From positions 1-64,000 of the forward strand of contig CASEUJ010000018.1 in assembly GCA_949291125.1 (NCBI GenBank): a DNA stretch of 64,000 bases. Reading direction: 5' to 3'. Every line of letters begins with the position of its first letter. The stretch's first letter is position 1. Source of the stretch: an uncultured Ruminococcus sp. Lineage in GTDB: Bacteria; Bacillota; Clostridia; Oscillospirales; Ruminococcaceae. The notes under the pieces are model-generated. The model saw nothing but the letters and a program-made list of their open reading frames with translations, had not been told where the DNA came from and made no database searches. Position numbers and translations under genes: made by a program. Shown piece after piece: positions 27,531-36,293 of this stretch.

Positions 27531-28402
27531 CAATAGAACAGTCCTTCATCCCCGATACAGCCGTCATTCGGGTCTGCGGGCGTTTCTTCGGCTGCCGGTG
27601 CCTGTGTCGCCGGAACAACTTCTTCGACCGGTGTTTCTTCTACTGGCGTCTGCTCCTGTTGCTGCACTTGCTGTTCCTGCTGTACTTGTTGCTGCTGTTC
27701 CTGCTGTACTTGTTGCTGCTGTTCCTGCTCTGCCTGTTGCTGCTCCTGCTCTGCCTGTTGCTGTTCCTGCTCTGCCTGCCGTGCCTGTTCTTCTTCCTCC
27801 GCAAGTGCCCTCCAATAGTCGATTTCATCCTGATGAGTGTTGACCTCTTCGTCCGTTTCCTCCGAAGTATAGACAAGATATGCCACGCCTTCGTCTGCGT
27901 CATAACAGATTTTGCCCGATGTCATATCGGCAAACGGGAACGCATGGAGCTCTGCAACCATATCGCCCTCCATGGTCAGCGTCAAGGTATAGTCGGGTTC
28001 TTCGCCGTCCTCTGCCGCATCCTGTGTGGTGTCATAATAGAGGATCCGGGTTTCTTCTGCGGCAAAGGGATCGTCCTCTTCGAGCATGTTTGCGGAATAG
28101 TCCTGTGAACCGCCGATAGAGATCGTGATCGCCGTAATCGCGGCATCAGTCGCATTGGTGAGTTCGATTGCATAAATACCCTCGCCCTGTGCCGGTGTGC
28201 CGATGGATTGGAAGGATTCTTCCGGCTGTTGTGTGGTCGCCGGTTCGGTTTCTGCCTGTGTCGGTTCTGTGGTCGGCGTTGCAGTTGTCACTGCCGTTTC
28301 AGTCGGCGCAGGACTACTTTCTTCCGAATCCTGACAGCCCGTTAGGACTGCACCAGACATCACCAGCGCCAAGCTAAGCGCCAGAACATGTTGCTTTTTC
28401 AT
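27530..28402 (-). CDS. Lipoprotein with a Gln/Glu-rich low-complexity segment
   Basis: 290 aa. The lipoprotein signal MKKQHVLALSLALVMSGA ends in the lipobox VLTGC (cysteine near 23). A Thr/Glu-rich tether is followed by a compact domain (about 65-185) containing ITAITISIGGSQDYSANML and LHAFPFADMTSGKICYD. A Gln-rich repeat region (about 195-250) and a Pro/Glu tail ending IGDEGLFY complete it. I do not recognise the middle domain. AAGGAG lies 12 bases before the ATG. The gene starts 25 bases after the transglutaminase-like gene and overlaps the acyltransferase start, placing it physically in the same envelope function. Confidence 0.8.
   Translation of the reverse strand: MKKQHVLALSLALVMSGAVLTGCQDSEESSPAPTETAVTTATPTTEPTQAETEPATTQQPEESFQSIGTPAQGEGIYAIELTNATDAAITAITISIGGSQDYSANMLEEDDPFAAEETRILYYDTTQDAAEDGEEPDYTLTLTMEGDMVAELHAFPFADMTSGKICYDADEGVAYLVYTSEETDEEVNTHQDEIDYWRALAEEEEQARQAEQEQQQAEQEQQQAEQEQQQQVQQEQQQQVQQEQQVQQQEQTPVEETPVEEVVPATQAPAAEETPADPNDGCIGDEGLFY
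27655..27790 (-). repeat. Tandem CAG/CAA-rich repeats in the lipoprotein gene
   Basis: Irregular repeats of 15-24 bp encode AEQEQQQ and QQEQQQQV units. Likely prone to length change by slippage. Confidence 0.75.
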
Positions 28403-28427
28403 AATTTTCTTACACTCCTTGTTGTTT

Positions 28428-30092
28428 TCAATCGCTCATGACCGACCCTTTGACATAGCGCCATGTGCCGGATTTTCCATAATAGATCTGATACCCATCT
28501 CTGCCGGTTTCATTGGTAAAATCGGGGTCAAAGACATAAGTTGTCCCATCGATGACGATCTCGACCCACGAATGTGCCCCGAGTCCGCCGCTTCGCAGCG
28601 GCACCTGACCTGAGATCTGATATGCCGTATAGCCAAGCTCGCGTGCCATCTCACAGAACACTGCCGCCATGACATAACAGTTTCCCTTGCGGTTGTCAAA
28701 GCCATAGTTGGCATACCATACGGTCCCGACATCTGCCGTCTGGGGCATATCGGCGGTATGGCCATAATAGGTCAGACCCGCCGCCCAGTTGAACGCACTT
28801 CTGAGCGATCTGCCGATCTGATCAAGAAGCGCATCCGCCTTTGGATAGACAATCTTCTGGGCAACACCGTCCGCACCAATGACGTAGCCGTCTCTTTTCG
28901 TATTGGTGAGCATCACACCGTTTGACTGGAAATAATAGCGCTTTCCGGAAATAGTCTGCCAGCCGGTCTGCATCTTGCCGTTGGACGCGAAGTAATAATA
29001 GCTGCCATCAAAATTGCGCCAGCCGGTCAGCATTCTGCCTTCACTGTCAAAGTAATAATAGGCATTATTGATATTCTGCCAGCCAGTGCACATAATGCCT
29101 TTGGCATTGAAGTAATATTTACTGCTGCCAATGGTCTGAAAGCCGGTCTGCATCTGACCATCCGTGTCGAAATAATACCGATATCCGGAAATGGTCTGAA
29201 CGCCGGTCTTCATCTTGCCGTCGGATGCGAAGTAATAAGTGAAGCCGGAGATCGTCTGAAATCCGGTTGCCATTTTGCCGTCCGTGCCGAGGTAATAGCG
29301 ATTTTTCCCGACGGTCTGCCAGCCGGTACGCATCACGCCGTCATCACCGAAATAATAGGAGGCATCGCCGACCCGAGAAAATCCCGTACGCATTCTGCCG
29401 CTGTCCATAAAGCAATAGCGCTTGCCGTCGATCGTCTGCCAACTGGTACGCATCTCGCAATTTTCGCCGAAATAATATAAAGCGCCATCAATGTTGCGCC
29501 AGCCAGACGCGATCATACCGGATGCATCATAATAGGAAACCGTTTCATCGGCAAAGGTGCAAAACCCGAGATGCTGATAGCCATACTCGGCATCGAACTG
29601 ATACCGGACATCGTCAATGAGAAGCTCTCCGCTACACTTACCGGTGTCTTCGTCGGCGTAATAGCGATAGCCGCCGGCTTCGATCCAGCCGCTTTTGAGT
29701 GCGCCGGTTTCCGGATCATAATAGCGGCGTTCGCCATTGACGGTACGCCAGCCGGTCTTTTGTGCGCCGGTATAGTCAAACAGGTAATAGACACCATCGA
29801 TTTTCTGCACGCCGGTAAGCGCCTCACCGGTTTCCGGATCATAGTAATAGCGCAAACCGTCCACTTCCTGCCAGCCCGACCACTTTTCGCCGTCCGGAAG
29901 CTGTGAATCCGTGGTATCGGTCGCAAGTGGTACGACGCCATCCTCTGTTACATCCGTCACCGCAGTCGCAACCGGCACTGTTGTCACAGCCGCCATATCG
30001 GACGCGGCATGTGCTGTCCACGAAAATACGAGCGTGCTGATCGCAACAACGCCCAGCGGGATCGCCGCAGATATCCATTTGTTTTTGTGCAT
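28428..30092 (-). CDS. Secreted transglutaminase-like protein with 16 cell-wall/glucan-binding repeats
   Basis: 554 aa. The signal peptide MHKNKWISAAIPLGVVAIST is followed by a Thr/Val-rich spacer and about sixteen 19-22 residue repeats of the CW_binding_1 kind (TGWQTVGKNRYYLGTDGKM is typical). The C-terminal domain is transglutaminase-like, with Cys in GNCYVMAAV, His in GAHSWVEIV and Asp in FDPDFTNE. Such domains act as cysteine proteases or protein cross-linkers. The start at 30092 fits the signal peptide; the frame continues to 30164 with a poorer site. First gene of the operon with the lipoprotein and acyltransferase. The first six repeats match those of the amidase at 42333-44042 in order. 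Confidence 0.88.
   Translation of the reverse strand: MHKNKWISAAIPLGVVAISTLVFSWTAHAASDMAAVTTVPVATAVTDVTEDGVVPLATDTTDSQLPDGEKWSGWQEVDGLRYYYDPETGEALTGVQKIDGVYYLFDYTGAQKTGWRTVNGERRYYDPETGALKSGWIEAGGYRYYADEDTGKCSGELLIDDVRYQFDAEYGYQHLGFCTFADETVSYYDASGMIASGWRNIDGALYYFGENCEMRTSWQTIDGKRYCFMDSGRMRTGFSRVGDASYYFGDDGVMRTGWQTVGKNRYYLGTDGKMATGFQTISGFTYYFASDGKMKTGVQTISGYRYYFDTDGQMQTGFQTIGSSKYYFNAKGIMCTGWQNINNAYYYFDSEGRMLTGWRNFDGSYYYFASNGKMQTGWQTISGKRYYFQSNGVMLTNTKRDGYVIGADGVAQKIVYPKADALLDQIGRSLRSAFNWAAGLTYYGHTADMPQTADVGTVWYANYGFDNRKGNCYVMAAVFCEMARELGYTAYQISGQVPLRSGGLGAHSWVEIVIDGTTYVFDPDFTNETGRDGYQIYYGKSGTWRYVKGSVMSD
28900..29850 (-). repeat. Tandem repeats of about 60 bp coding for the wall-binding units
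   Basis: Successive units encode the TGW-x-YYF-x-G-M pattern. DNA identity between units is partial, highest in the central ones. Confidence 0.8.
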
Positions 30093-30188
30093 ATCAATCA
30101 CCCGAATCCTTTTCTGATCTGCCAATGTGCCGACATCCTGCAATGTTCCGGCATCTGGCGTCATTTGATCATATCCATTCTATTTTCT

Positions 30189-30217
30189 ATTGTACAATAA
30201 ACCCAAATTCCTGTCAA
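30189..30217 (-). promoter_or_regulatory. Promoter of the transglutaminase/lipoprotein/acyltransferase operon
   Basis: Minus strand TTGACA, a 17-base spacer ending in TTG, TACAAT; the leader is about 90 bases. Confidence 0.8.
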
Positions 30218-30296
30218 GCATTTTCCCAAAAATCATCGTACCGTGCATTCTGTTTTCCCTACTATGAATAGTATCAGACAGTGCCCGGATCGTTGT

Positions 30297-30505
30297 GTGT
30301 CACATTGTTCACCCAATGTGTAACAACGTTCACCGACATGTTCGCAATGCGTGTCACATTGTTCACCCAATGTGTAACAACGTTCGCCGACGTGTTCGCA
30401 ATGCGTGTCACATTGTTCACCCAATGTGTAACAATGTTCGCCGACGTGTTCGCAATGCGTGTCACATTGTTCACCCAATGTGTAACAACGTTCGCCGACG
30501 TGTTC
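30297..30505. repeat. 54-bp tandem repeat, 3.9 copies
   Basis: Copies begin at 30297, 30351, 30405 and 30459. They differ at only a few positions; copy 1 has CACCGACATG where the others have CGCCGACGTG. Each copy contains a perfect inverted repeat CACATTG-6-CAATGTG. Since 54 is a multiple of three, frames stay open on both strands through the array. Directly after it the plus frame reads YTEKEIELELETEKQPEQ, which resembles charged linkers of phage-type replisome organisers, so it may be a decayed mobile-element gene. This is inference only. Confidence 0.85.
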
Positions 30506-30621
30506 CAACTTGTTACACAGAGAAAGAGATAGAATTAGAGTTAGAGACAGAGAAACAACCAGAACAGAAACCCGGAAAGCCGCAAAGGCGGCAACAGCGG
30601 CAAAAAATTGAATCGATACCC

Positions 30622-30650
30622 TTGACTTCCGGCGCTTTGGCTGGTACAAT
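30622..30650 (+). promoter_or_regulatory. Promoter of the holin gene
   Basis: TTGACT, a 17-base spacer ending in TGG, TACAAT; it predicts a leader of about 185 bases. The 748-base gap 30093-30840 otherwise holds the 54-bp array and the divergent operon promoter. Confidence 0.75.
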
Positions 30651-30840
30651 CCATAGTGAACCTCTCCGAATCTTGTCGTATGGGCTGGTGTTGTCCCAAA
30701 GAGCTTTGGCAGATCGGAATGCGGCGCAGGATCAGATCAGATACGCTTTTTTCGGAAGGTGGTTTTCTTCTTCAAAGAAAGCAAAAACGAGAACATCGTT
30801 TTGACAAAGACAGATCAAACGCAGGAGGATGTGATCATAC

Positions 30841-31278
30841 ATGAAAGAATGGATCTGTGCGGCATGCGGCACGCTCGGCAGCCTTGTGATCCTCGCCCTT
30901 GGCGGATGGGATGTGGGATTACAGGTTTTGCTCTGGTTTATGGCGCTCGACCTTTTGACAGGACTTCTGGTCGCAGCAGTGTTTCATCGTTCGGCAAAAA
31001 GCGAAAACGGCAGACTCGACAGCCGCCGGTGTTTTCAAGGGGTCTGCCGCAAGGCTGCGATACTTCTGATCGTTGGTGCGGCACATGCGATCGACCTGTT
31101 GCTGGGGAGCGAGATGGTACGAAACGCCGTCTTATTCGGGTTCTGTGTCAGCGAAGTGATCTCCATTACGGAGAATGCCGGACTGATGGGGCTGCCGCTT
31201 CCGGCGGCGTGGAAAAATGCCATCGCCGTTCTCAGCCGCCAAACAGACGGCAACACCAATGATGATCAGAACGGCTAG
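30841..31278 (+). CDS. Phage-type holin of the TcdE/Cph1 family
   Basis: 145-aa protein with three to four membrane segments: LGSLVILALGGWDVGLQVL, FMALDLLTGLLVAAVF, AAILLIVGAAHAIDLLLG and AVLFGFCVSEVISITENAGL. The pattern ALDLLTG, GVCRKAAILL and SITENAGLMGLPLP is characteristic of this holin family. Such proteins open the membrane for endolysins or, as with TcdE, help large proteins leave the cell. AGGAGG lies 12 bases before the ATG. No other phage gene adjoins it; the nearest endolysin is 6 kb away at 36905. A penicillin-binding protein gene follows on the same strand. Confidence 0.88.
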   Translation: MKEWICAACGTLGSLVILALGGWDVGLQVLLWFMALDLLTGLLVAAVFHRSAKSENGRLDSRRCFQGVCRKAAILLIVGAAHAIDLLLGSEMVRNAVLFGFCVSEVISITENAGLMGLPLPAAWKNAIAVLSRQTDGNTNDDQNG

Positions 31279-31386
31279 AAATCTTCTCCATAAGATATCA
31301 CGCACCATTCCCACAAGCTGTGACAGCGGCGATGTGTAACTATATTAAAACCGGATATACTATCCAGTGGAAGGGAGATGATCCGG

Positions 31387-32961
31387 ATGCACACAAGGCT
31401 GGCGATCCTGCGGCTAGGGATGGTGATTTGTTTTGCGGTGGCGGCGGTCTATCTGGCTTGGCTGATGCAGCGCTCAGAACTAGTGGAAACCGCCGCACAA
31501 CAGGGATCTTACACCTGCACCGTCGGAACGGCAGAGGGCACGATCTATGATCGCAATGGCACACCGCTGGTGAATGCGGCAACCACCTGCTCTGCGGTAG
31601 TCTGTCCGACGCCAGAAGCAGTAGAGGCCGTTTTGCCGCATGTTCTCGATGCCGTTTCTTTTCTCGAACAGGTCGAACAGGGGCGGCCGTTTGTCTGTAC
31701 GGTGAATACGGCGGAAATCGACTGCGACGATGTCACAGTGCTGGAAATTCCAAAGCGCTATAGCAACCACCAGCTCGCCCAACACCTGATCGGCTATACA
31801 ATGGAAGGGGAAGGCGTAACGGGGCTGGAATATGCTTTTGATAGCGTGCTGCGCGAAAACATTTCTGAATGGAGCGTGACTTTTGCCGTCGATGGGACAG
31901 GCGGCGCACTCGCCGGCGAACCCAAACAGGTACGCTATGGCGCAAATCCCACTTGGGGCGTTGTCACAACGCTCGATGCCCGAATCCAGCGAATCTGTGA
32001 GACAGCCGGGCAACAGCTCGAAAAAGGATGCATCGTCGTGATGGATGTAGAGAGCGGAGATATCCTAGGGCTTGCAAGCTTCCCGTCCTATACAATCGAT
32101 ACTTTGGGAGATGCGCTAAATGACCCGGACAGTCCGCTCATTAACCGCGCCTGCTATGCCTACCCTGTGGGATCGATCTTCAAGCTGGTGACAGCCGCCT
32201 GTGCCTATGACGCCGGGATCGCATATCAATTCCAATGGGACTGTGACGGCGCGATCTCCATCGGCACCCAGCGCTTTCGCTGTCACGATCTTGCCGGACA
32301 CGGCATGCAGAACATGCTCCTTGCGATGCGCAATTCCTGCAATCCCTACTTTATCGCCCTGAGCCAGGAATTGTCGGGGCAATCGCTTCTGGACACGGCA
32401 TCTGCGCTGGGATTTGGCACAGAGATCAGTCTTACCGCCGATCTCACAGCATCGGGCGGCACGCTGCCAACACTCGAACAGTTAACGCTTCCGGCAGAAC
32501 GCGCCAATTTCTGCTTTGGGCAAGGCGTTTTAACGGCAACACCCTTACAGATCGCTCGGATGACCTGTGCCATTGCCGGAGATGGGGCACTGCCGCTCGG
32601 AAGGCTTATTCGGGGCGTAACGGAAAACGGCAGAGAAGTCTTATCGGAACAGAAGCCTGCAAAAGCCTCCGGCATTTCGGCGGATACGGCGGCGTTTCTG
32701 AGAAATCTCATGTGTTATACGGCGGCGGACGAAGATTTTGCCGGAAGCGTATCCAGCTTTTCCATGGGTGCGAAAACCTCGACGGCACAGACCGGACGGT
32801 ATGATGCAGACGGCGAGGAATATTGTCATGGCTGGGTGACGGCGTTTTTCCCGGCACAAAAGCCACAGTATGTGGTGACAGTACTGGCGGAAGACGCCGG
32901 ATACGGCAATGAAACTGCCGCACCGGTGTTAAAAGAGATCGCCGCCGCAATCATGGCATAA
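31387..32961 (+). CDS. Penicillin-binding protein (class B-like transpeptidase)
   Basis: 524-aa peptidoglycan transpeptidase with one N-terminal transmembrane segment (LAILRLGMVICFAVAAVYL), a short dimerisation region (GTAEGTIYDRNGTPLVN) and a transpeptidase domain. Active-site motifs are SxxK in PVGSIFKLVTA and SxN in RNSCNPYF; the third motif reads KTS in MGAKTSTAQTG where KTG is usual. It is shorter than typical PBP2/FtsI and resembles the PbpA/SpoVD-like class. The ATG at 31387 has AAGGGAG nine bases upstream; the ATG at 31378 would leave no spacing. It converges with the ABC operon at the terminator 32976-33016. Confidence 0.9.
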   Translation: MHTRLAILRLGMVICFAVAAVYLAWLMQRSELVETAAQQGSYTCTVGTAEGTIYDRNGTPLVNAATTCSAVVCPTPEAVEAVLPHVLDAVSFLEQVEQGRPFVCTVNTAEIDCDDVTVLEIPKRYSNHQLAQHLIGYTMEGEGVTGLEYAFDSVLRENISEWSVTFAVDGTGGALAGEPKQVRYGANPTWGVVTTLDARIQRICETAGQQLEKGCIVVMDVESGDILGLASFPSYTIDTLGDALNDPDSPLINRACYAYPVGSIFKLVTAACAYDAGIAYQFQWDCDGAISIGTQRFRCHDLAGHGMQNMLLAMRNSCNPYFIALSQELSGQSLLDTASALGFGTEISLTADLTASGGTLPTLEQLTLPAERANFCFGQGVLTATPLQIARMTCAIAGDGALPLGRLIRGVTENGREVLSEQKPAKASGISADTAAFLRNLMCYTAADEDFAGSVSSFSMGAKTSTAQTGRYDADGEEYCHGWVTAFFPAQKPQYVVTVLAEDAGYGNETAAPVLKEIAAAIMA

Positions 32962-32975
32962 GCGTATACGCATAA

Positions 32976-33016
32976 AAAGATCCCTCCCCCGGGCAATACA
33001 CCCGAAGAGGGATCTT
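32976..33016. terminator. Bidirectional terminator between the PBP gene and the ABC operon
   Basis: AAGATCCCTC pairs with GAGGGATCTT around 20 bases. Confidence 0.8.
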
Positions 33017-33038
33017 CTCACCATATTATGGCGATTTC

Positions 33039-35219
33039 TCAATAGGTTTGCGCAACCGATGTGTCCTCATTCTCATAGAAATACACATCATTATGCTGAA
33101 GCAGCGTTTCGTCCTTTTCAATCGCCGCATCCACCGGAAGCCGCAGATAAAACGTATCGGTTTCCCAGTCTTCGGCGCCTTCCTGATAATAAGGCGTGAT
33201 CCACAGGTCGATATAGGCCGTGCCGAGGGTCATATCTGCATCTCGGAGATAGGATGCGATTGCCTGAATCGCAGGGACATCGGCTTCGAGCGTGGTATCG
33301 AGGTAGGCGTCCATCGTCGTCTGTGCAGTGCCGTTTGCACGATGGAGATATGCCGTCGCGGAAAGCGAAAACGGTGTGTCTGCCTGCGTGAGCAATTCAA
33401 GTGCGCGATCGGTCAGCCCGGATTCCTGCTGATAGGCGTTGAGCTTGTCATAATAGATCTGAAGCGTATCCGGCGTGATCTCTGCACTAATGGGACAGTC
33501 GATCTCCAACGTTTCGCCAAATTCATGGAAGGTATACGCCAGCGTCACATCGCCGCCATAACCCACGGTCATATAGTCATAGAGCGTATCGAACGGCACT
33601 GTCTTCAACTCTGCACAGTAGCTGTCGTAAATCTCCTGCACATCGTCTTCCGTCAGCCAATCGCTGTTTCCATTGCCATAGAGCATCAACGAGCCATCGA
33701 CCGGCGTAGGAGGATTACGCCATGTATCGGTATAGGCCGTTTCCTCGCGAAGCTGTTCCATCAGCTGATTCATGTTCTCGCCGGAGATATAGATGCGGCG
33801 CTCAAATTCCTTGTTCCCGGTACGGATCACGACACGCATACCGGTATAGGTTTCCTGACCTTTTCCGGAATTGTAGGAATCGCCGCCGTAGTATTTTGCA
33901 TAGTACTGTTCCGGATCTTCGTCCCAGGTTTCTAAGTTTTCCTGTAAGGAATAGGACACCAGCGTCACGATCGTCGGGTCGGTCAGTTCGATCTCACGGC
34001 TTGCAAGCCCTACATAGCCGGCATAGTTGACATAGCCGCTGGAAATATCCATTTCATAGGCAGTACCCTCGATTGAAACGCTTTCGATCTCGCTTGCCGC
34101 CGGACGCAGGGACACAATCTGCTGATACGACAGATGCATACCCAGCAGCAGTGCGCCATTGAGTACGACCACAACGCCAAGCCCCGGCAGCGCCGTCAAC
34201 AGGTTGCGCCACTTTTTCGTGGTAATCAGCTCATAGACAAAGTAAATGAGCAGTGCCACCAGATAGAGCACCATGTATTCAAACCAACTTCCCGATACTG
34301 CCATGCCGTTGCTTTCGACGTCGGATGCGAATGCACCGGTGACAAAGACACAGTAGATCATGGTGACCAGAATGCGGTAGATATGCTGGAACAGACGACT
34401 CGGCGCAGACTGACCGGCAACCTCACTCTTACGGCGGCAGAACAGCACCGCGCCGATCACGAAGTAGATTAGTGCCAACACGAATGTGTAGAGGAGCGAG
34501 GTCACGCTCGGATCAAATACATCAGATCCGGATCCGCCGTCGAACGGCGCAGTCACCAGCGAAAACGACAGGTTATTGCCGCCGCTAAGTCCATGGGAAT
34601 CGTTTACCATAAACGGAAGATTACCGATGAGAATGTTCTGTAAAAACAATACACACAGCCGCGGGAAAAACATCACAATGGCACTGAGCAGTACATTGGT
34701 AAAAAGCGTACCGCTCAAGGACATCCCCACAAGTGTTCCTGCCATCAACAACACGGAGATCGACAGGACAGAGAGCGTATACGGCAAGATCGTATCGTAT
34801 AATAGCGTGATCTGCGACACAATGGTGCAGGCAATTGTGGAAACAAGGGTACTCGATACAATGAGAATCAACATCCACGCCAAAATCGCAGCGCTAAAGC
34901 TTAAATAGAGCGAAATGCGCTTATGCGGCATTGCGTGGTACAGATCCGATGCCGCACGGCTGTTGAGGAATCGAAACAGCACCAACGTCATACAAAAAGC
35001 AAACGGGATCGTCAGAAGCATCAGGAAATTACCCTGCCATGCGCTATAGATCTCGACGGAGTCCCAGTCATAGCGTTCATGTGCCTGTACCCATATGTAA
35101 AGCGGCACTAGGATCGCCGCAACATTCATGACAACGGTAAGCAGGATACCCATCATCTGACACTGGCGAAATCCCTCGCGAAACAGCCCCAGCGTCTGTC
35201 CAATTTTCTTCTGGTTCAT
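33039..35219 (-). CDS. ABC-2-like transporter permease with large extracytoplasmic domain
   Basis: 726-aa membrane protein. The N-terminal half has about six transmembrane segments (for example ILLTVVMNVAAILVPLYIW and LILIVSSTLVSTIACTIV) and reaches another helix near VVVVLNGALLLGMHL at about 355. The rest is a large soluble region. This fits permeases of GntR-regulated YtrABC-like systems that respond to envelope stress. The substrate is unknown. Its ATG overlaps the stop of the 51-codon gene by the ATGA arrangement. Last gene of the operon. Confidence 0.82.
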   Translation of the reverse strand: MNQKKIGQTLGLFREGFRQCQMMGILLTVVMNVAAILVPLYIWVQAHERYDWDSVEIYSAWQGNFLMLLTIPFAFCMTLVLFRFLNSRAASDLYHAMPHKRISLYLSFSAAILAWMLILIVSSTLVSTIACTIVSQITLLYDTILPYTLSVLSISVLLMAGTLVGMSLSGTLFTNVLLSAIVMFFPRLCVLFLQNILIGNLPFMVNDSHGLSGGNNLSFSLVTAPFDGGSGSDVFDPSVTSLLYTFVLALIYFVIGAVLFCRRKSEVAGQSAPSRLFQHIYRILVTMIYCVFVTGAFASDVESNGMAVSGSWFEYMVLYLVALLIYFVYELITTKKWRNLLTALPGLGVVVVLNGALLLGMHLSYQQIVSLRPAASEIESVSIEGTAYEMDISSGYVNYAGYVGLASREIELTDPTIVTLVSYSLQENLETWDEDPEQYYAKYYGGDSYNSGKGQETYTGMRVVIRTGNKEFERRIYISGENMNQLMEQLREETAYTDTWRNPPTPVDGSLMLYGNGNSDWLTEDDVQEIYDSYCAELKTVPFDTLYDYMTVGYGGDVTLAYTFHEFGETLEIDCPISAEITPDTLQIYYDKLNAYQQESGLTDRALELLTQADTPFSLSATAYLHRANGTAQTTMDAYLDTTLEADVPAIQAIASYLRDADMTLGTAYIDLWITPYYQEGAEDWETDTFYLRLPVDAAIEKDETLLQHNDVYFYENEDTSVAQTY

Positions 35220-35371
35220 TTTGCTGCGCCTCCCCTTGTATGAAAGTAAACCACGCCGAATATGGTTGCCAACGCCAGAATCAACAGCAATAGCAATAGC
35301 GAACCAATCGTCTGGCGGCGTGTTTCCCGTTTCTGATCCAACGACAGATAATATTTCTCACGCTTTCTCAT
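35216..35371 (-). CDS. 51-residue single-pass membrane protein inside the ABC operon
   Basis: A short gene easily missed by length cut-offs. It starts MRKREKYYLSLDQKRETRRQ, then has a transmembrane stretch SLLLLLLILALATIFGVVYF, and ends RGGAAK. The ATG at 35371 lies inside the end of the ATPase gene (14-base overlap) with AGGAGG upstream. The stop overlaps the permease ATG as ATGA. Double coupling, a good ribosome site and a plausible basic N-terminus plus helix make it very likely real. It may be a subunit or regulator of the transporter. Confidence 0.8.
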   Translation of the reverse strand: MRKREKYYLSLDQKRETRRQTIGSLLLLLLILALATIFGVVYFHTRGGAAK

Positions 35372-36293
35372 CACGATTTCCCTCCTGTTCTCCGGTCAGC
35401 TCCTGTAGGTGGAACGTGTAACCGAGCGTTTCCATTTCATAAGTAAAGACTTCTTCGAGCGTCAGCGGCAGGACATCCAATAGGATCGGCTGCATCGCAA
35501 AGAGTTTTGCAACGATCTCGTCGCGATCGCCGCTGACAATCATATTCGCGACACTGCCGCTCTTTTCAAAGTGGGAGATTGCGATATCCGCAAACTTGGA
35601 TTTGTCATAGTTTTCGGCAAAGGCAATCTGAATCTTGAACTGGGTGGTCTTGAGATCTTCGATATCGCTCTCTAAGACAAGCCCACCCTTGTGGAGCAGC
35701 GCCAGCTGGTCGCAGATATCCTCCAGTTCCCGAAGCGAATGAGAGGTGATAATGGCAGATGCGCCGCGCTCTAAGACATCGTCACAGATCAGGCTCTTAA
35801 CAAAATTGCGCATGACCGGATCAAGTCCATCAAAAGTTTCATCGAAAAAGAGATAGTCCGGGCGGCAAGCCAGCGCTAAGATCGTCGCCGCCTGACGACG
35901 CATGCCCTTTGAAAACTGCCCGAGCGACTTTTTCTGCGGCAGCTCTAAGCGTTTGCAGAGCGTGCGAAATCGCTGCGGGTCAAAATCCGGATAAATGGCA
36001 CGATACATCCGCTCCATGCGCATTAAGTTTGCACCGCCGAGAAAATAGAGTTCATCCGGAACATAGGCAATGCGCCGCTTGACCTCCGAGTTATCCCAAA
36101 CCGGCTTACCATCGATGAGAATCGTACCGCTGTCCGGACGATAGACGCCGGTAAGGGCACGCAGAAATGTGGACTTCCCGGCGCCATTCGAGCCGACCAT
36201 ACCATAAATACAGCCATCTCCGATGGTGCAGGTGACGTTTTCAAGTGCGGTAAAATCCTGAAACCGCTTGGTGAGATTTTTGACTTCAATCAT
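35358..36293 (-). CDS. ABC transporter ATP-binding protein (YtrB-like)
   Basis: 311-aa ATPase. It has Walker A GSNGAGKST near residue 35, signature-region LGQFSKGMRRQ near 130, Walker B YLFFDETFDGLDP near 153, and switch His in ITSHS. The C-terminal 100 residues form the accessory region usual in this class. The start overlaps the regulator stop by four bases (ATGA at 36290-36293), and the end overlaps the 51-codon gene. Powers the permease encoded downstream. Confidence 0.95.
   Translation of the reverse strand: MIEVKNLTKRFQDFTALENVTCTIGDGCIYGMVGSNGAGKSTFLRALTGVYRPDSGTILIDGKPVWDNSEVKRRIAYVPDELYFLGGANLMRMERMYRAIYPDFDPQRFRTLCKRLELPQKKSLGQFSKGMRRQAATILALACRPDYLFFDETFDGLDPVMRNFVKSLICDDVLERGASAIITSHSLRELEDICDQLALLHKGGLVLESDIEDLKTTQFKIQIAFAENYDKSKFADIAISHFEKSGSVANMIVSGDRDEIVAKLFAMQPILLDVLPLTLEEVFTYEMETLGYTFHLQELTGEQEGNRDEKA

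Noticed and set aside
30297-30505. CRISPR-like array
   Set aside because: The 54-bp units are directly adjacent and near-identical with no unique spacers, and no cas genes are present.
30233-30649. 138-codon minus-strand frame through the 54-bp repeats with a Cys-rich repeated peptide
   Set aside because: It is open because the repeat length is a multiple of three. It lacks a ribosome site, and the holin promoter lies across its 5' end.
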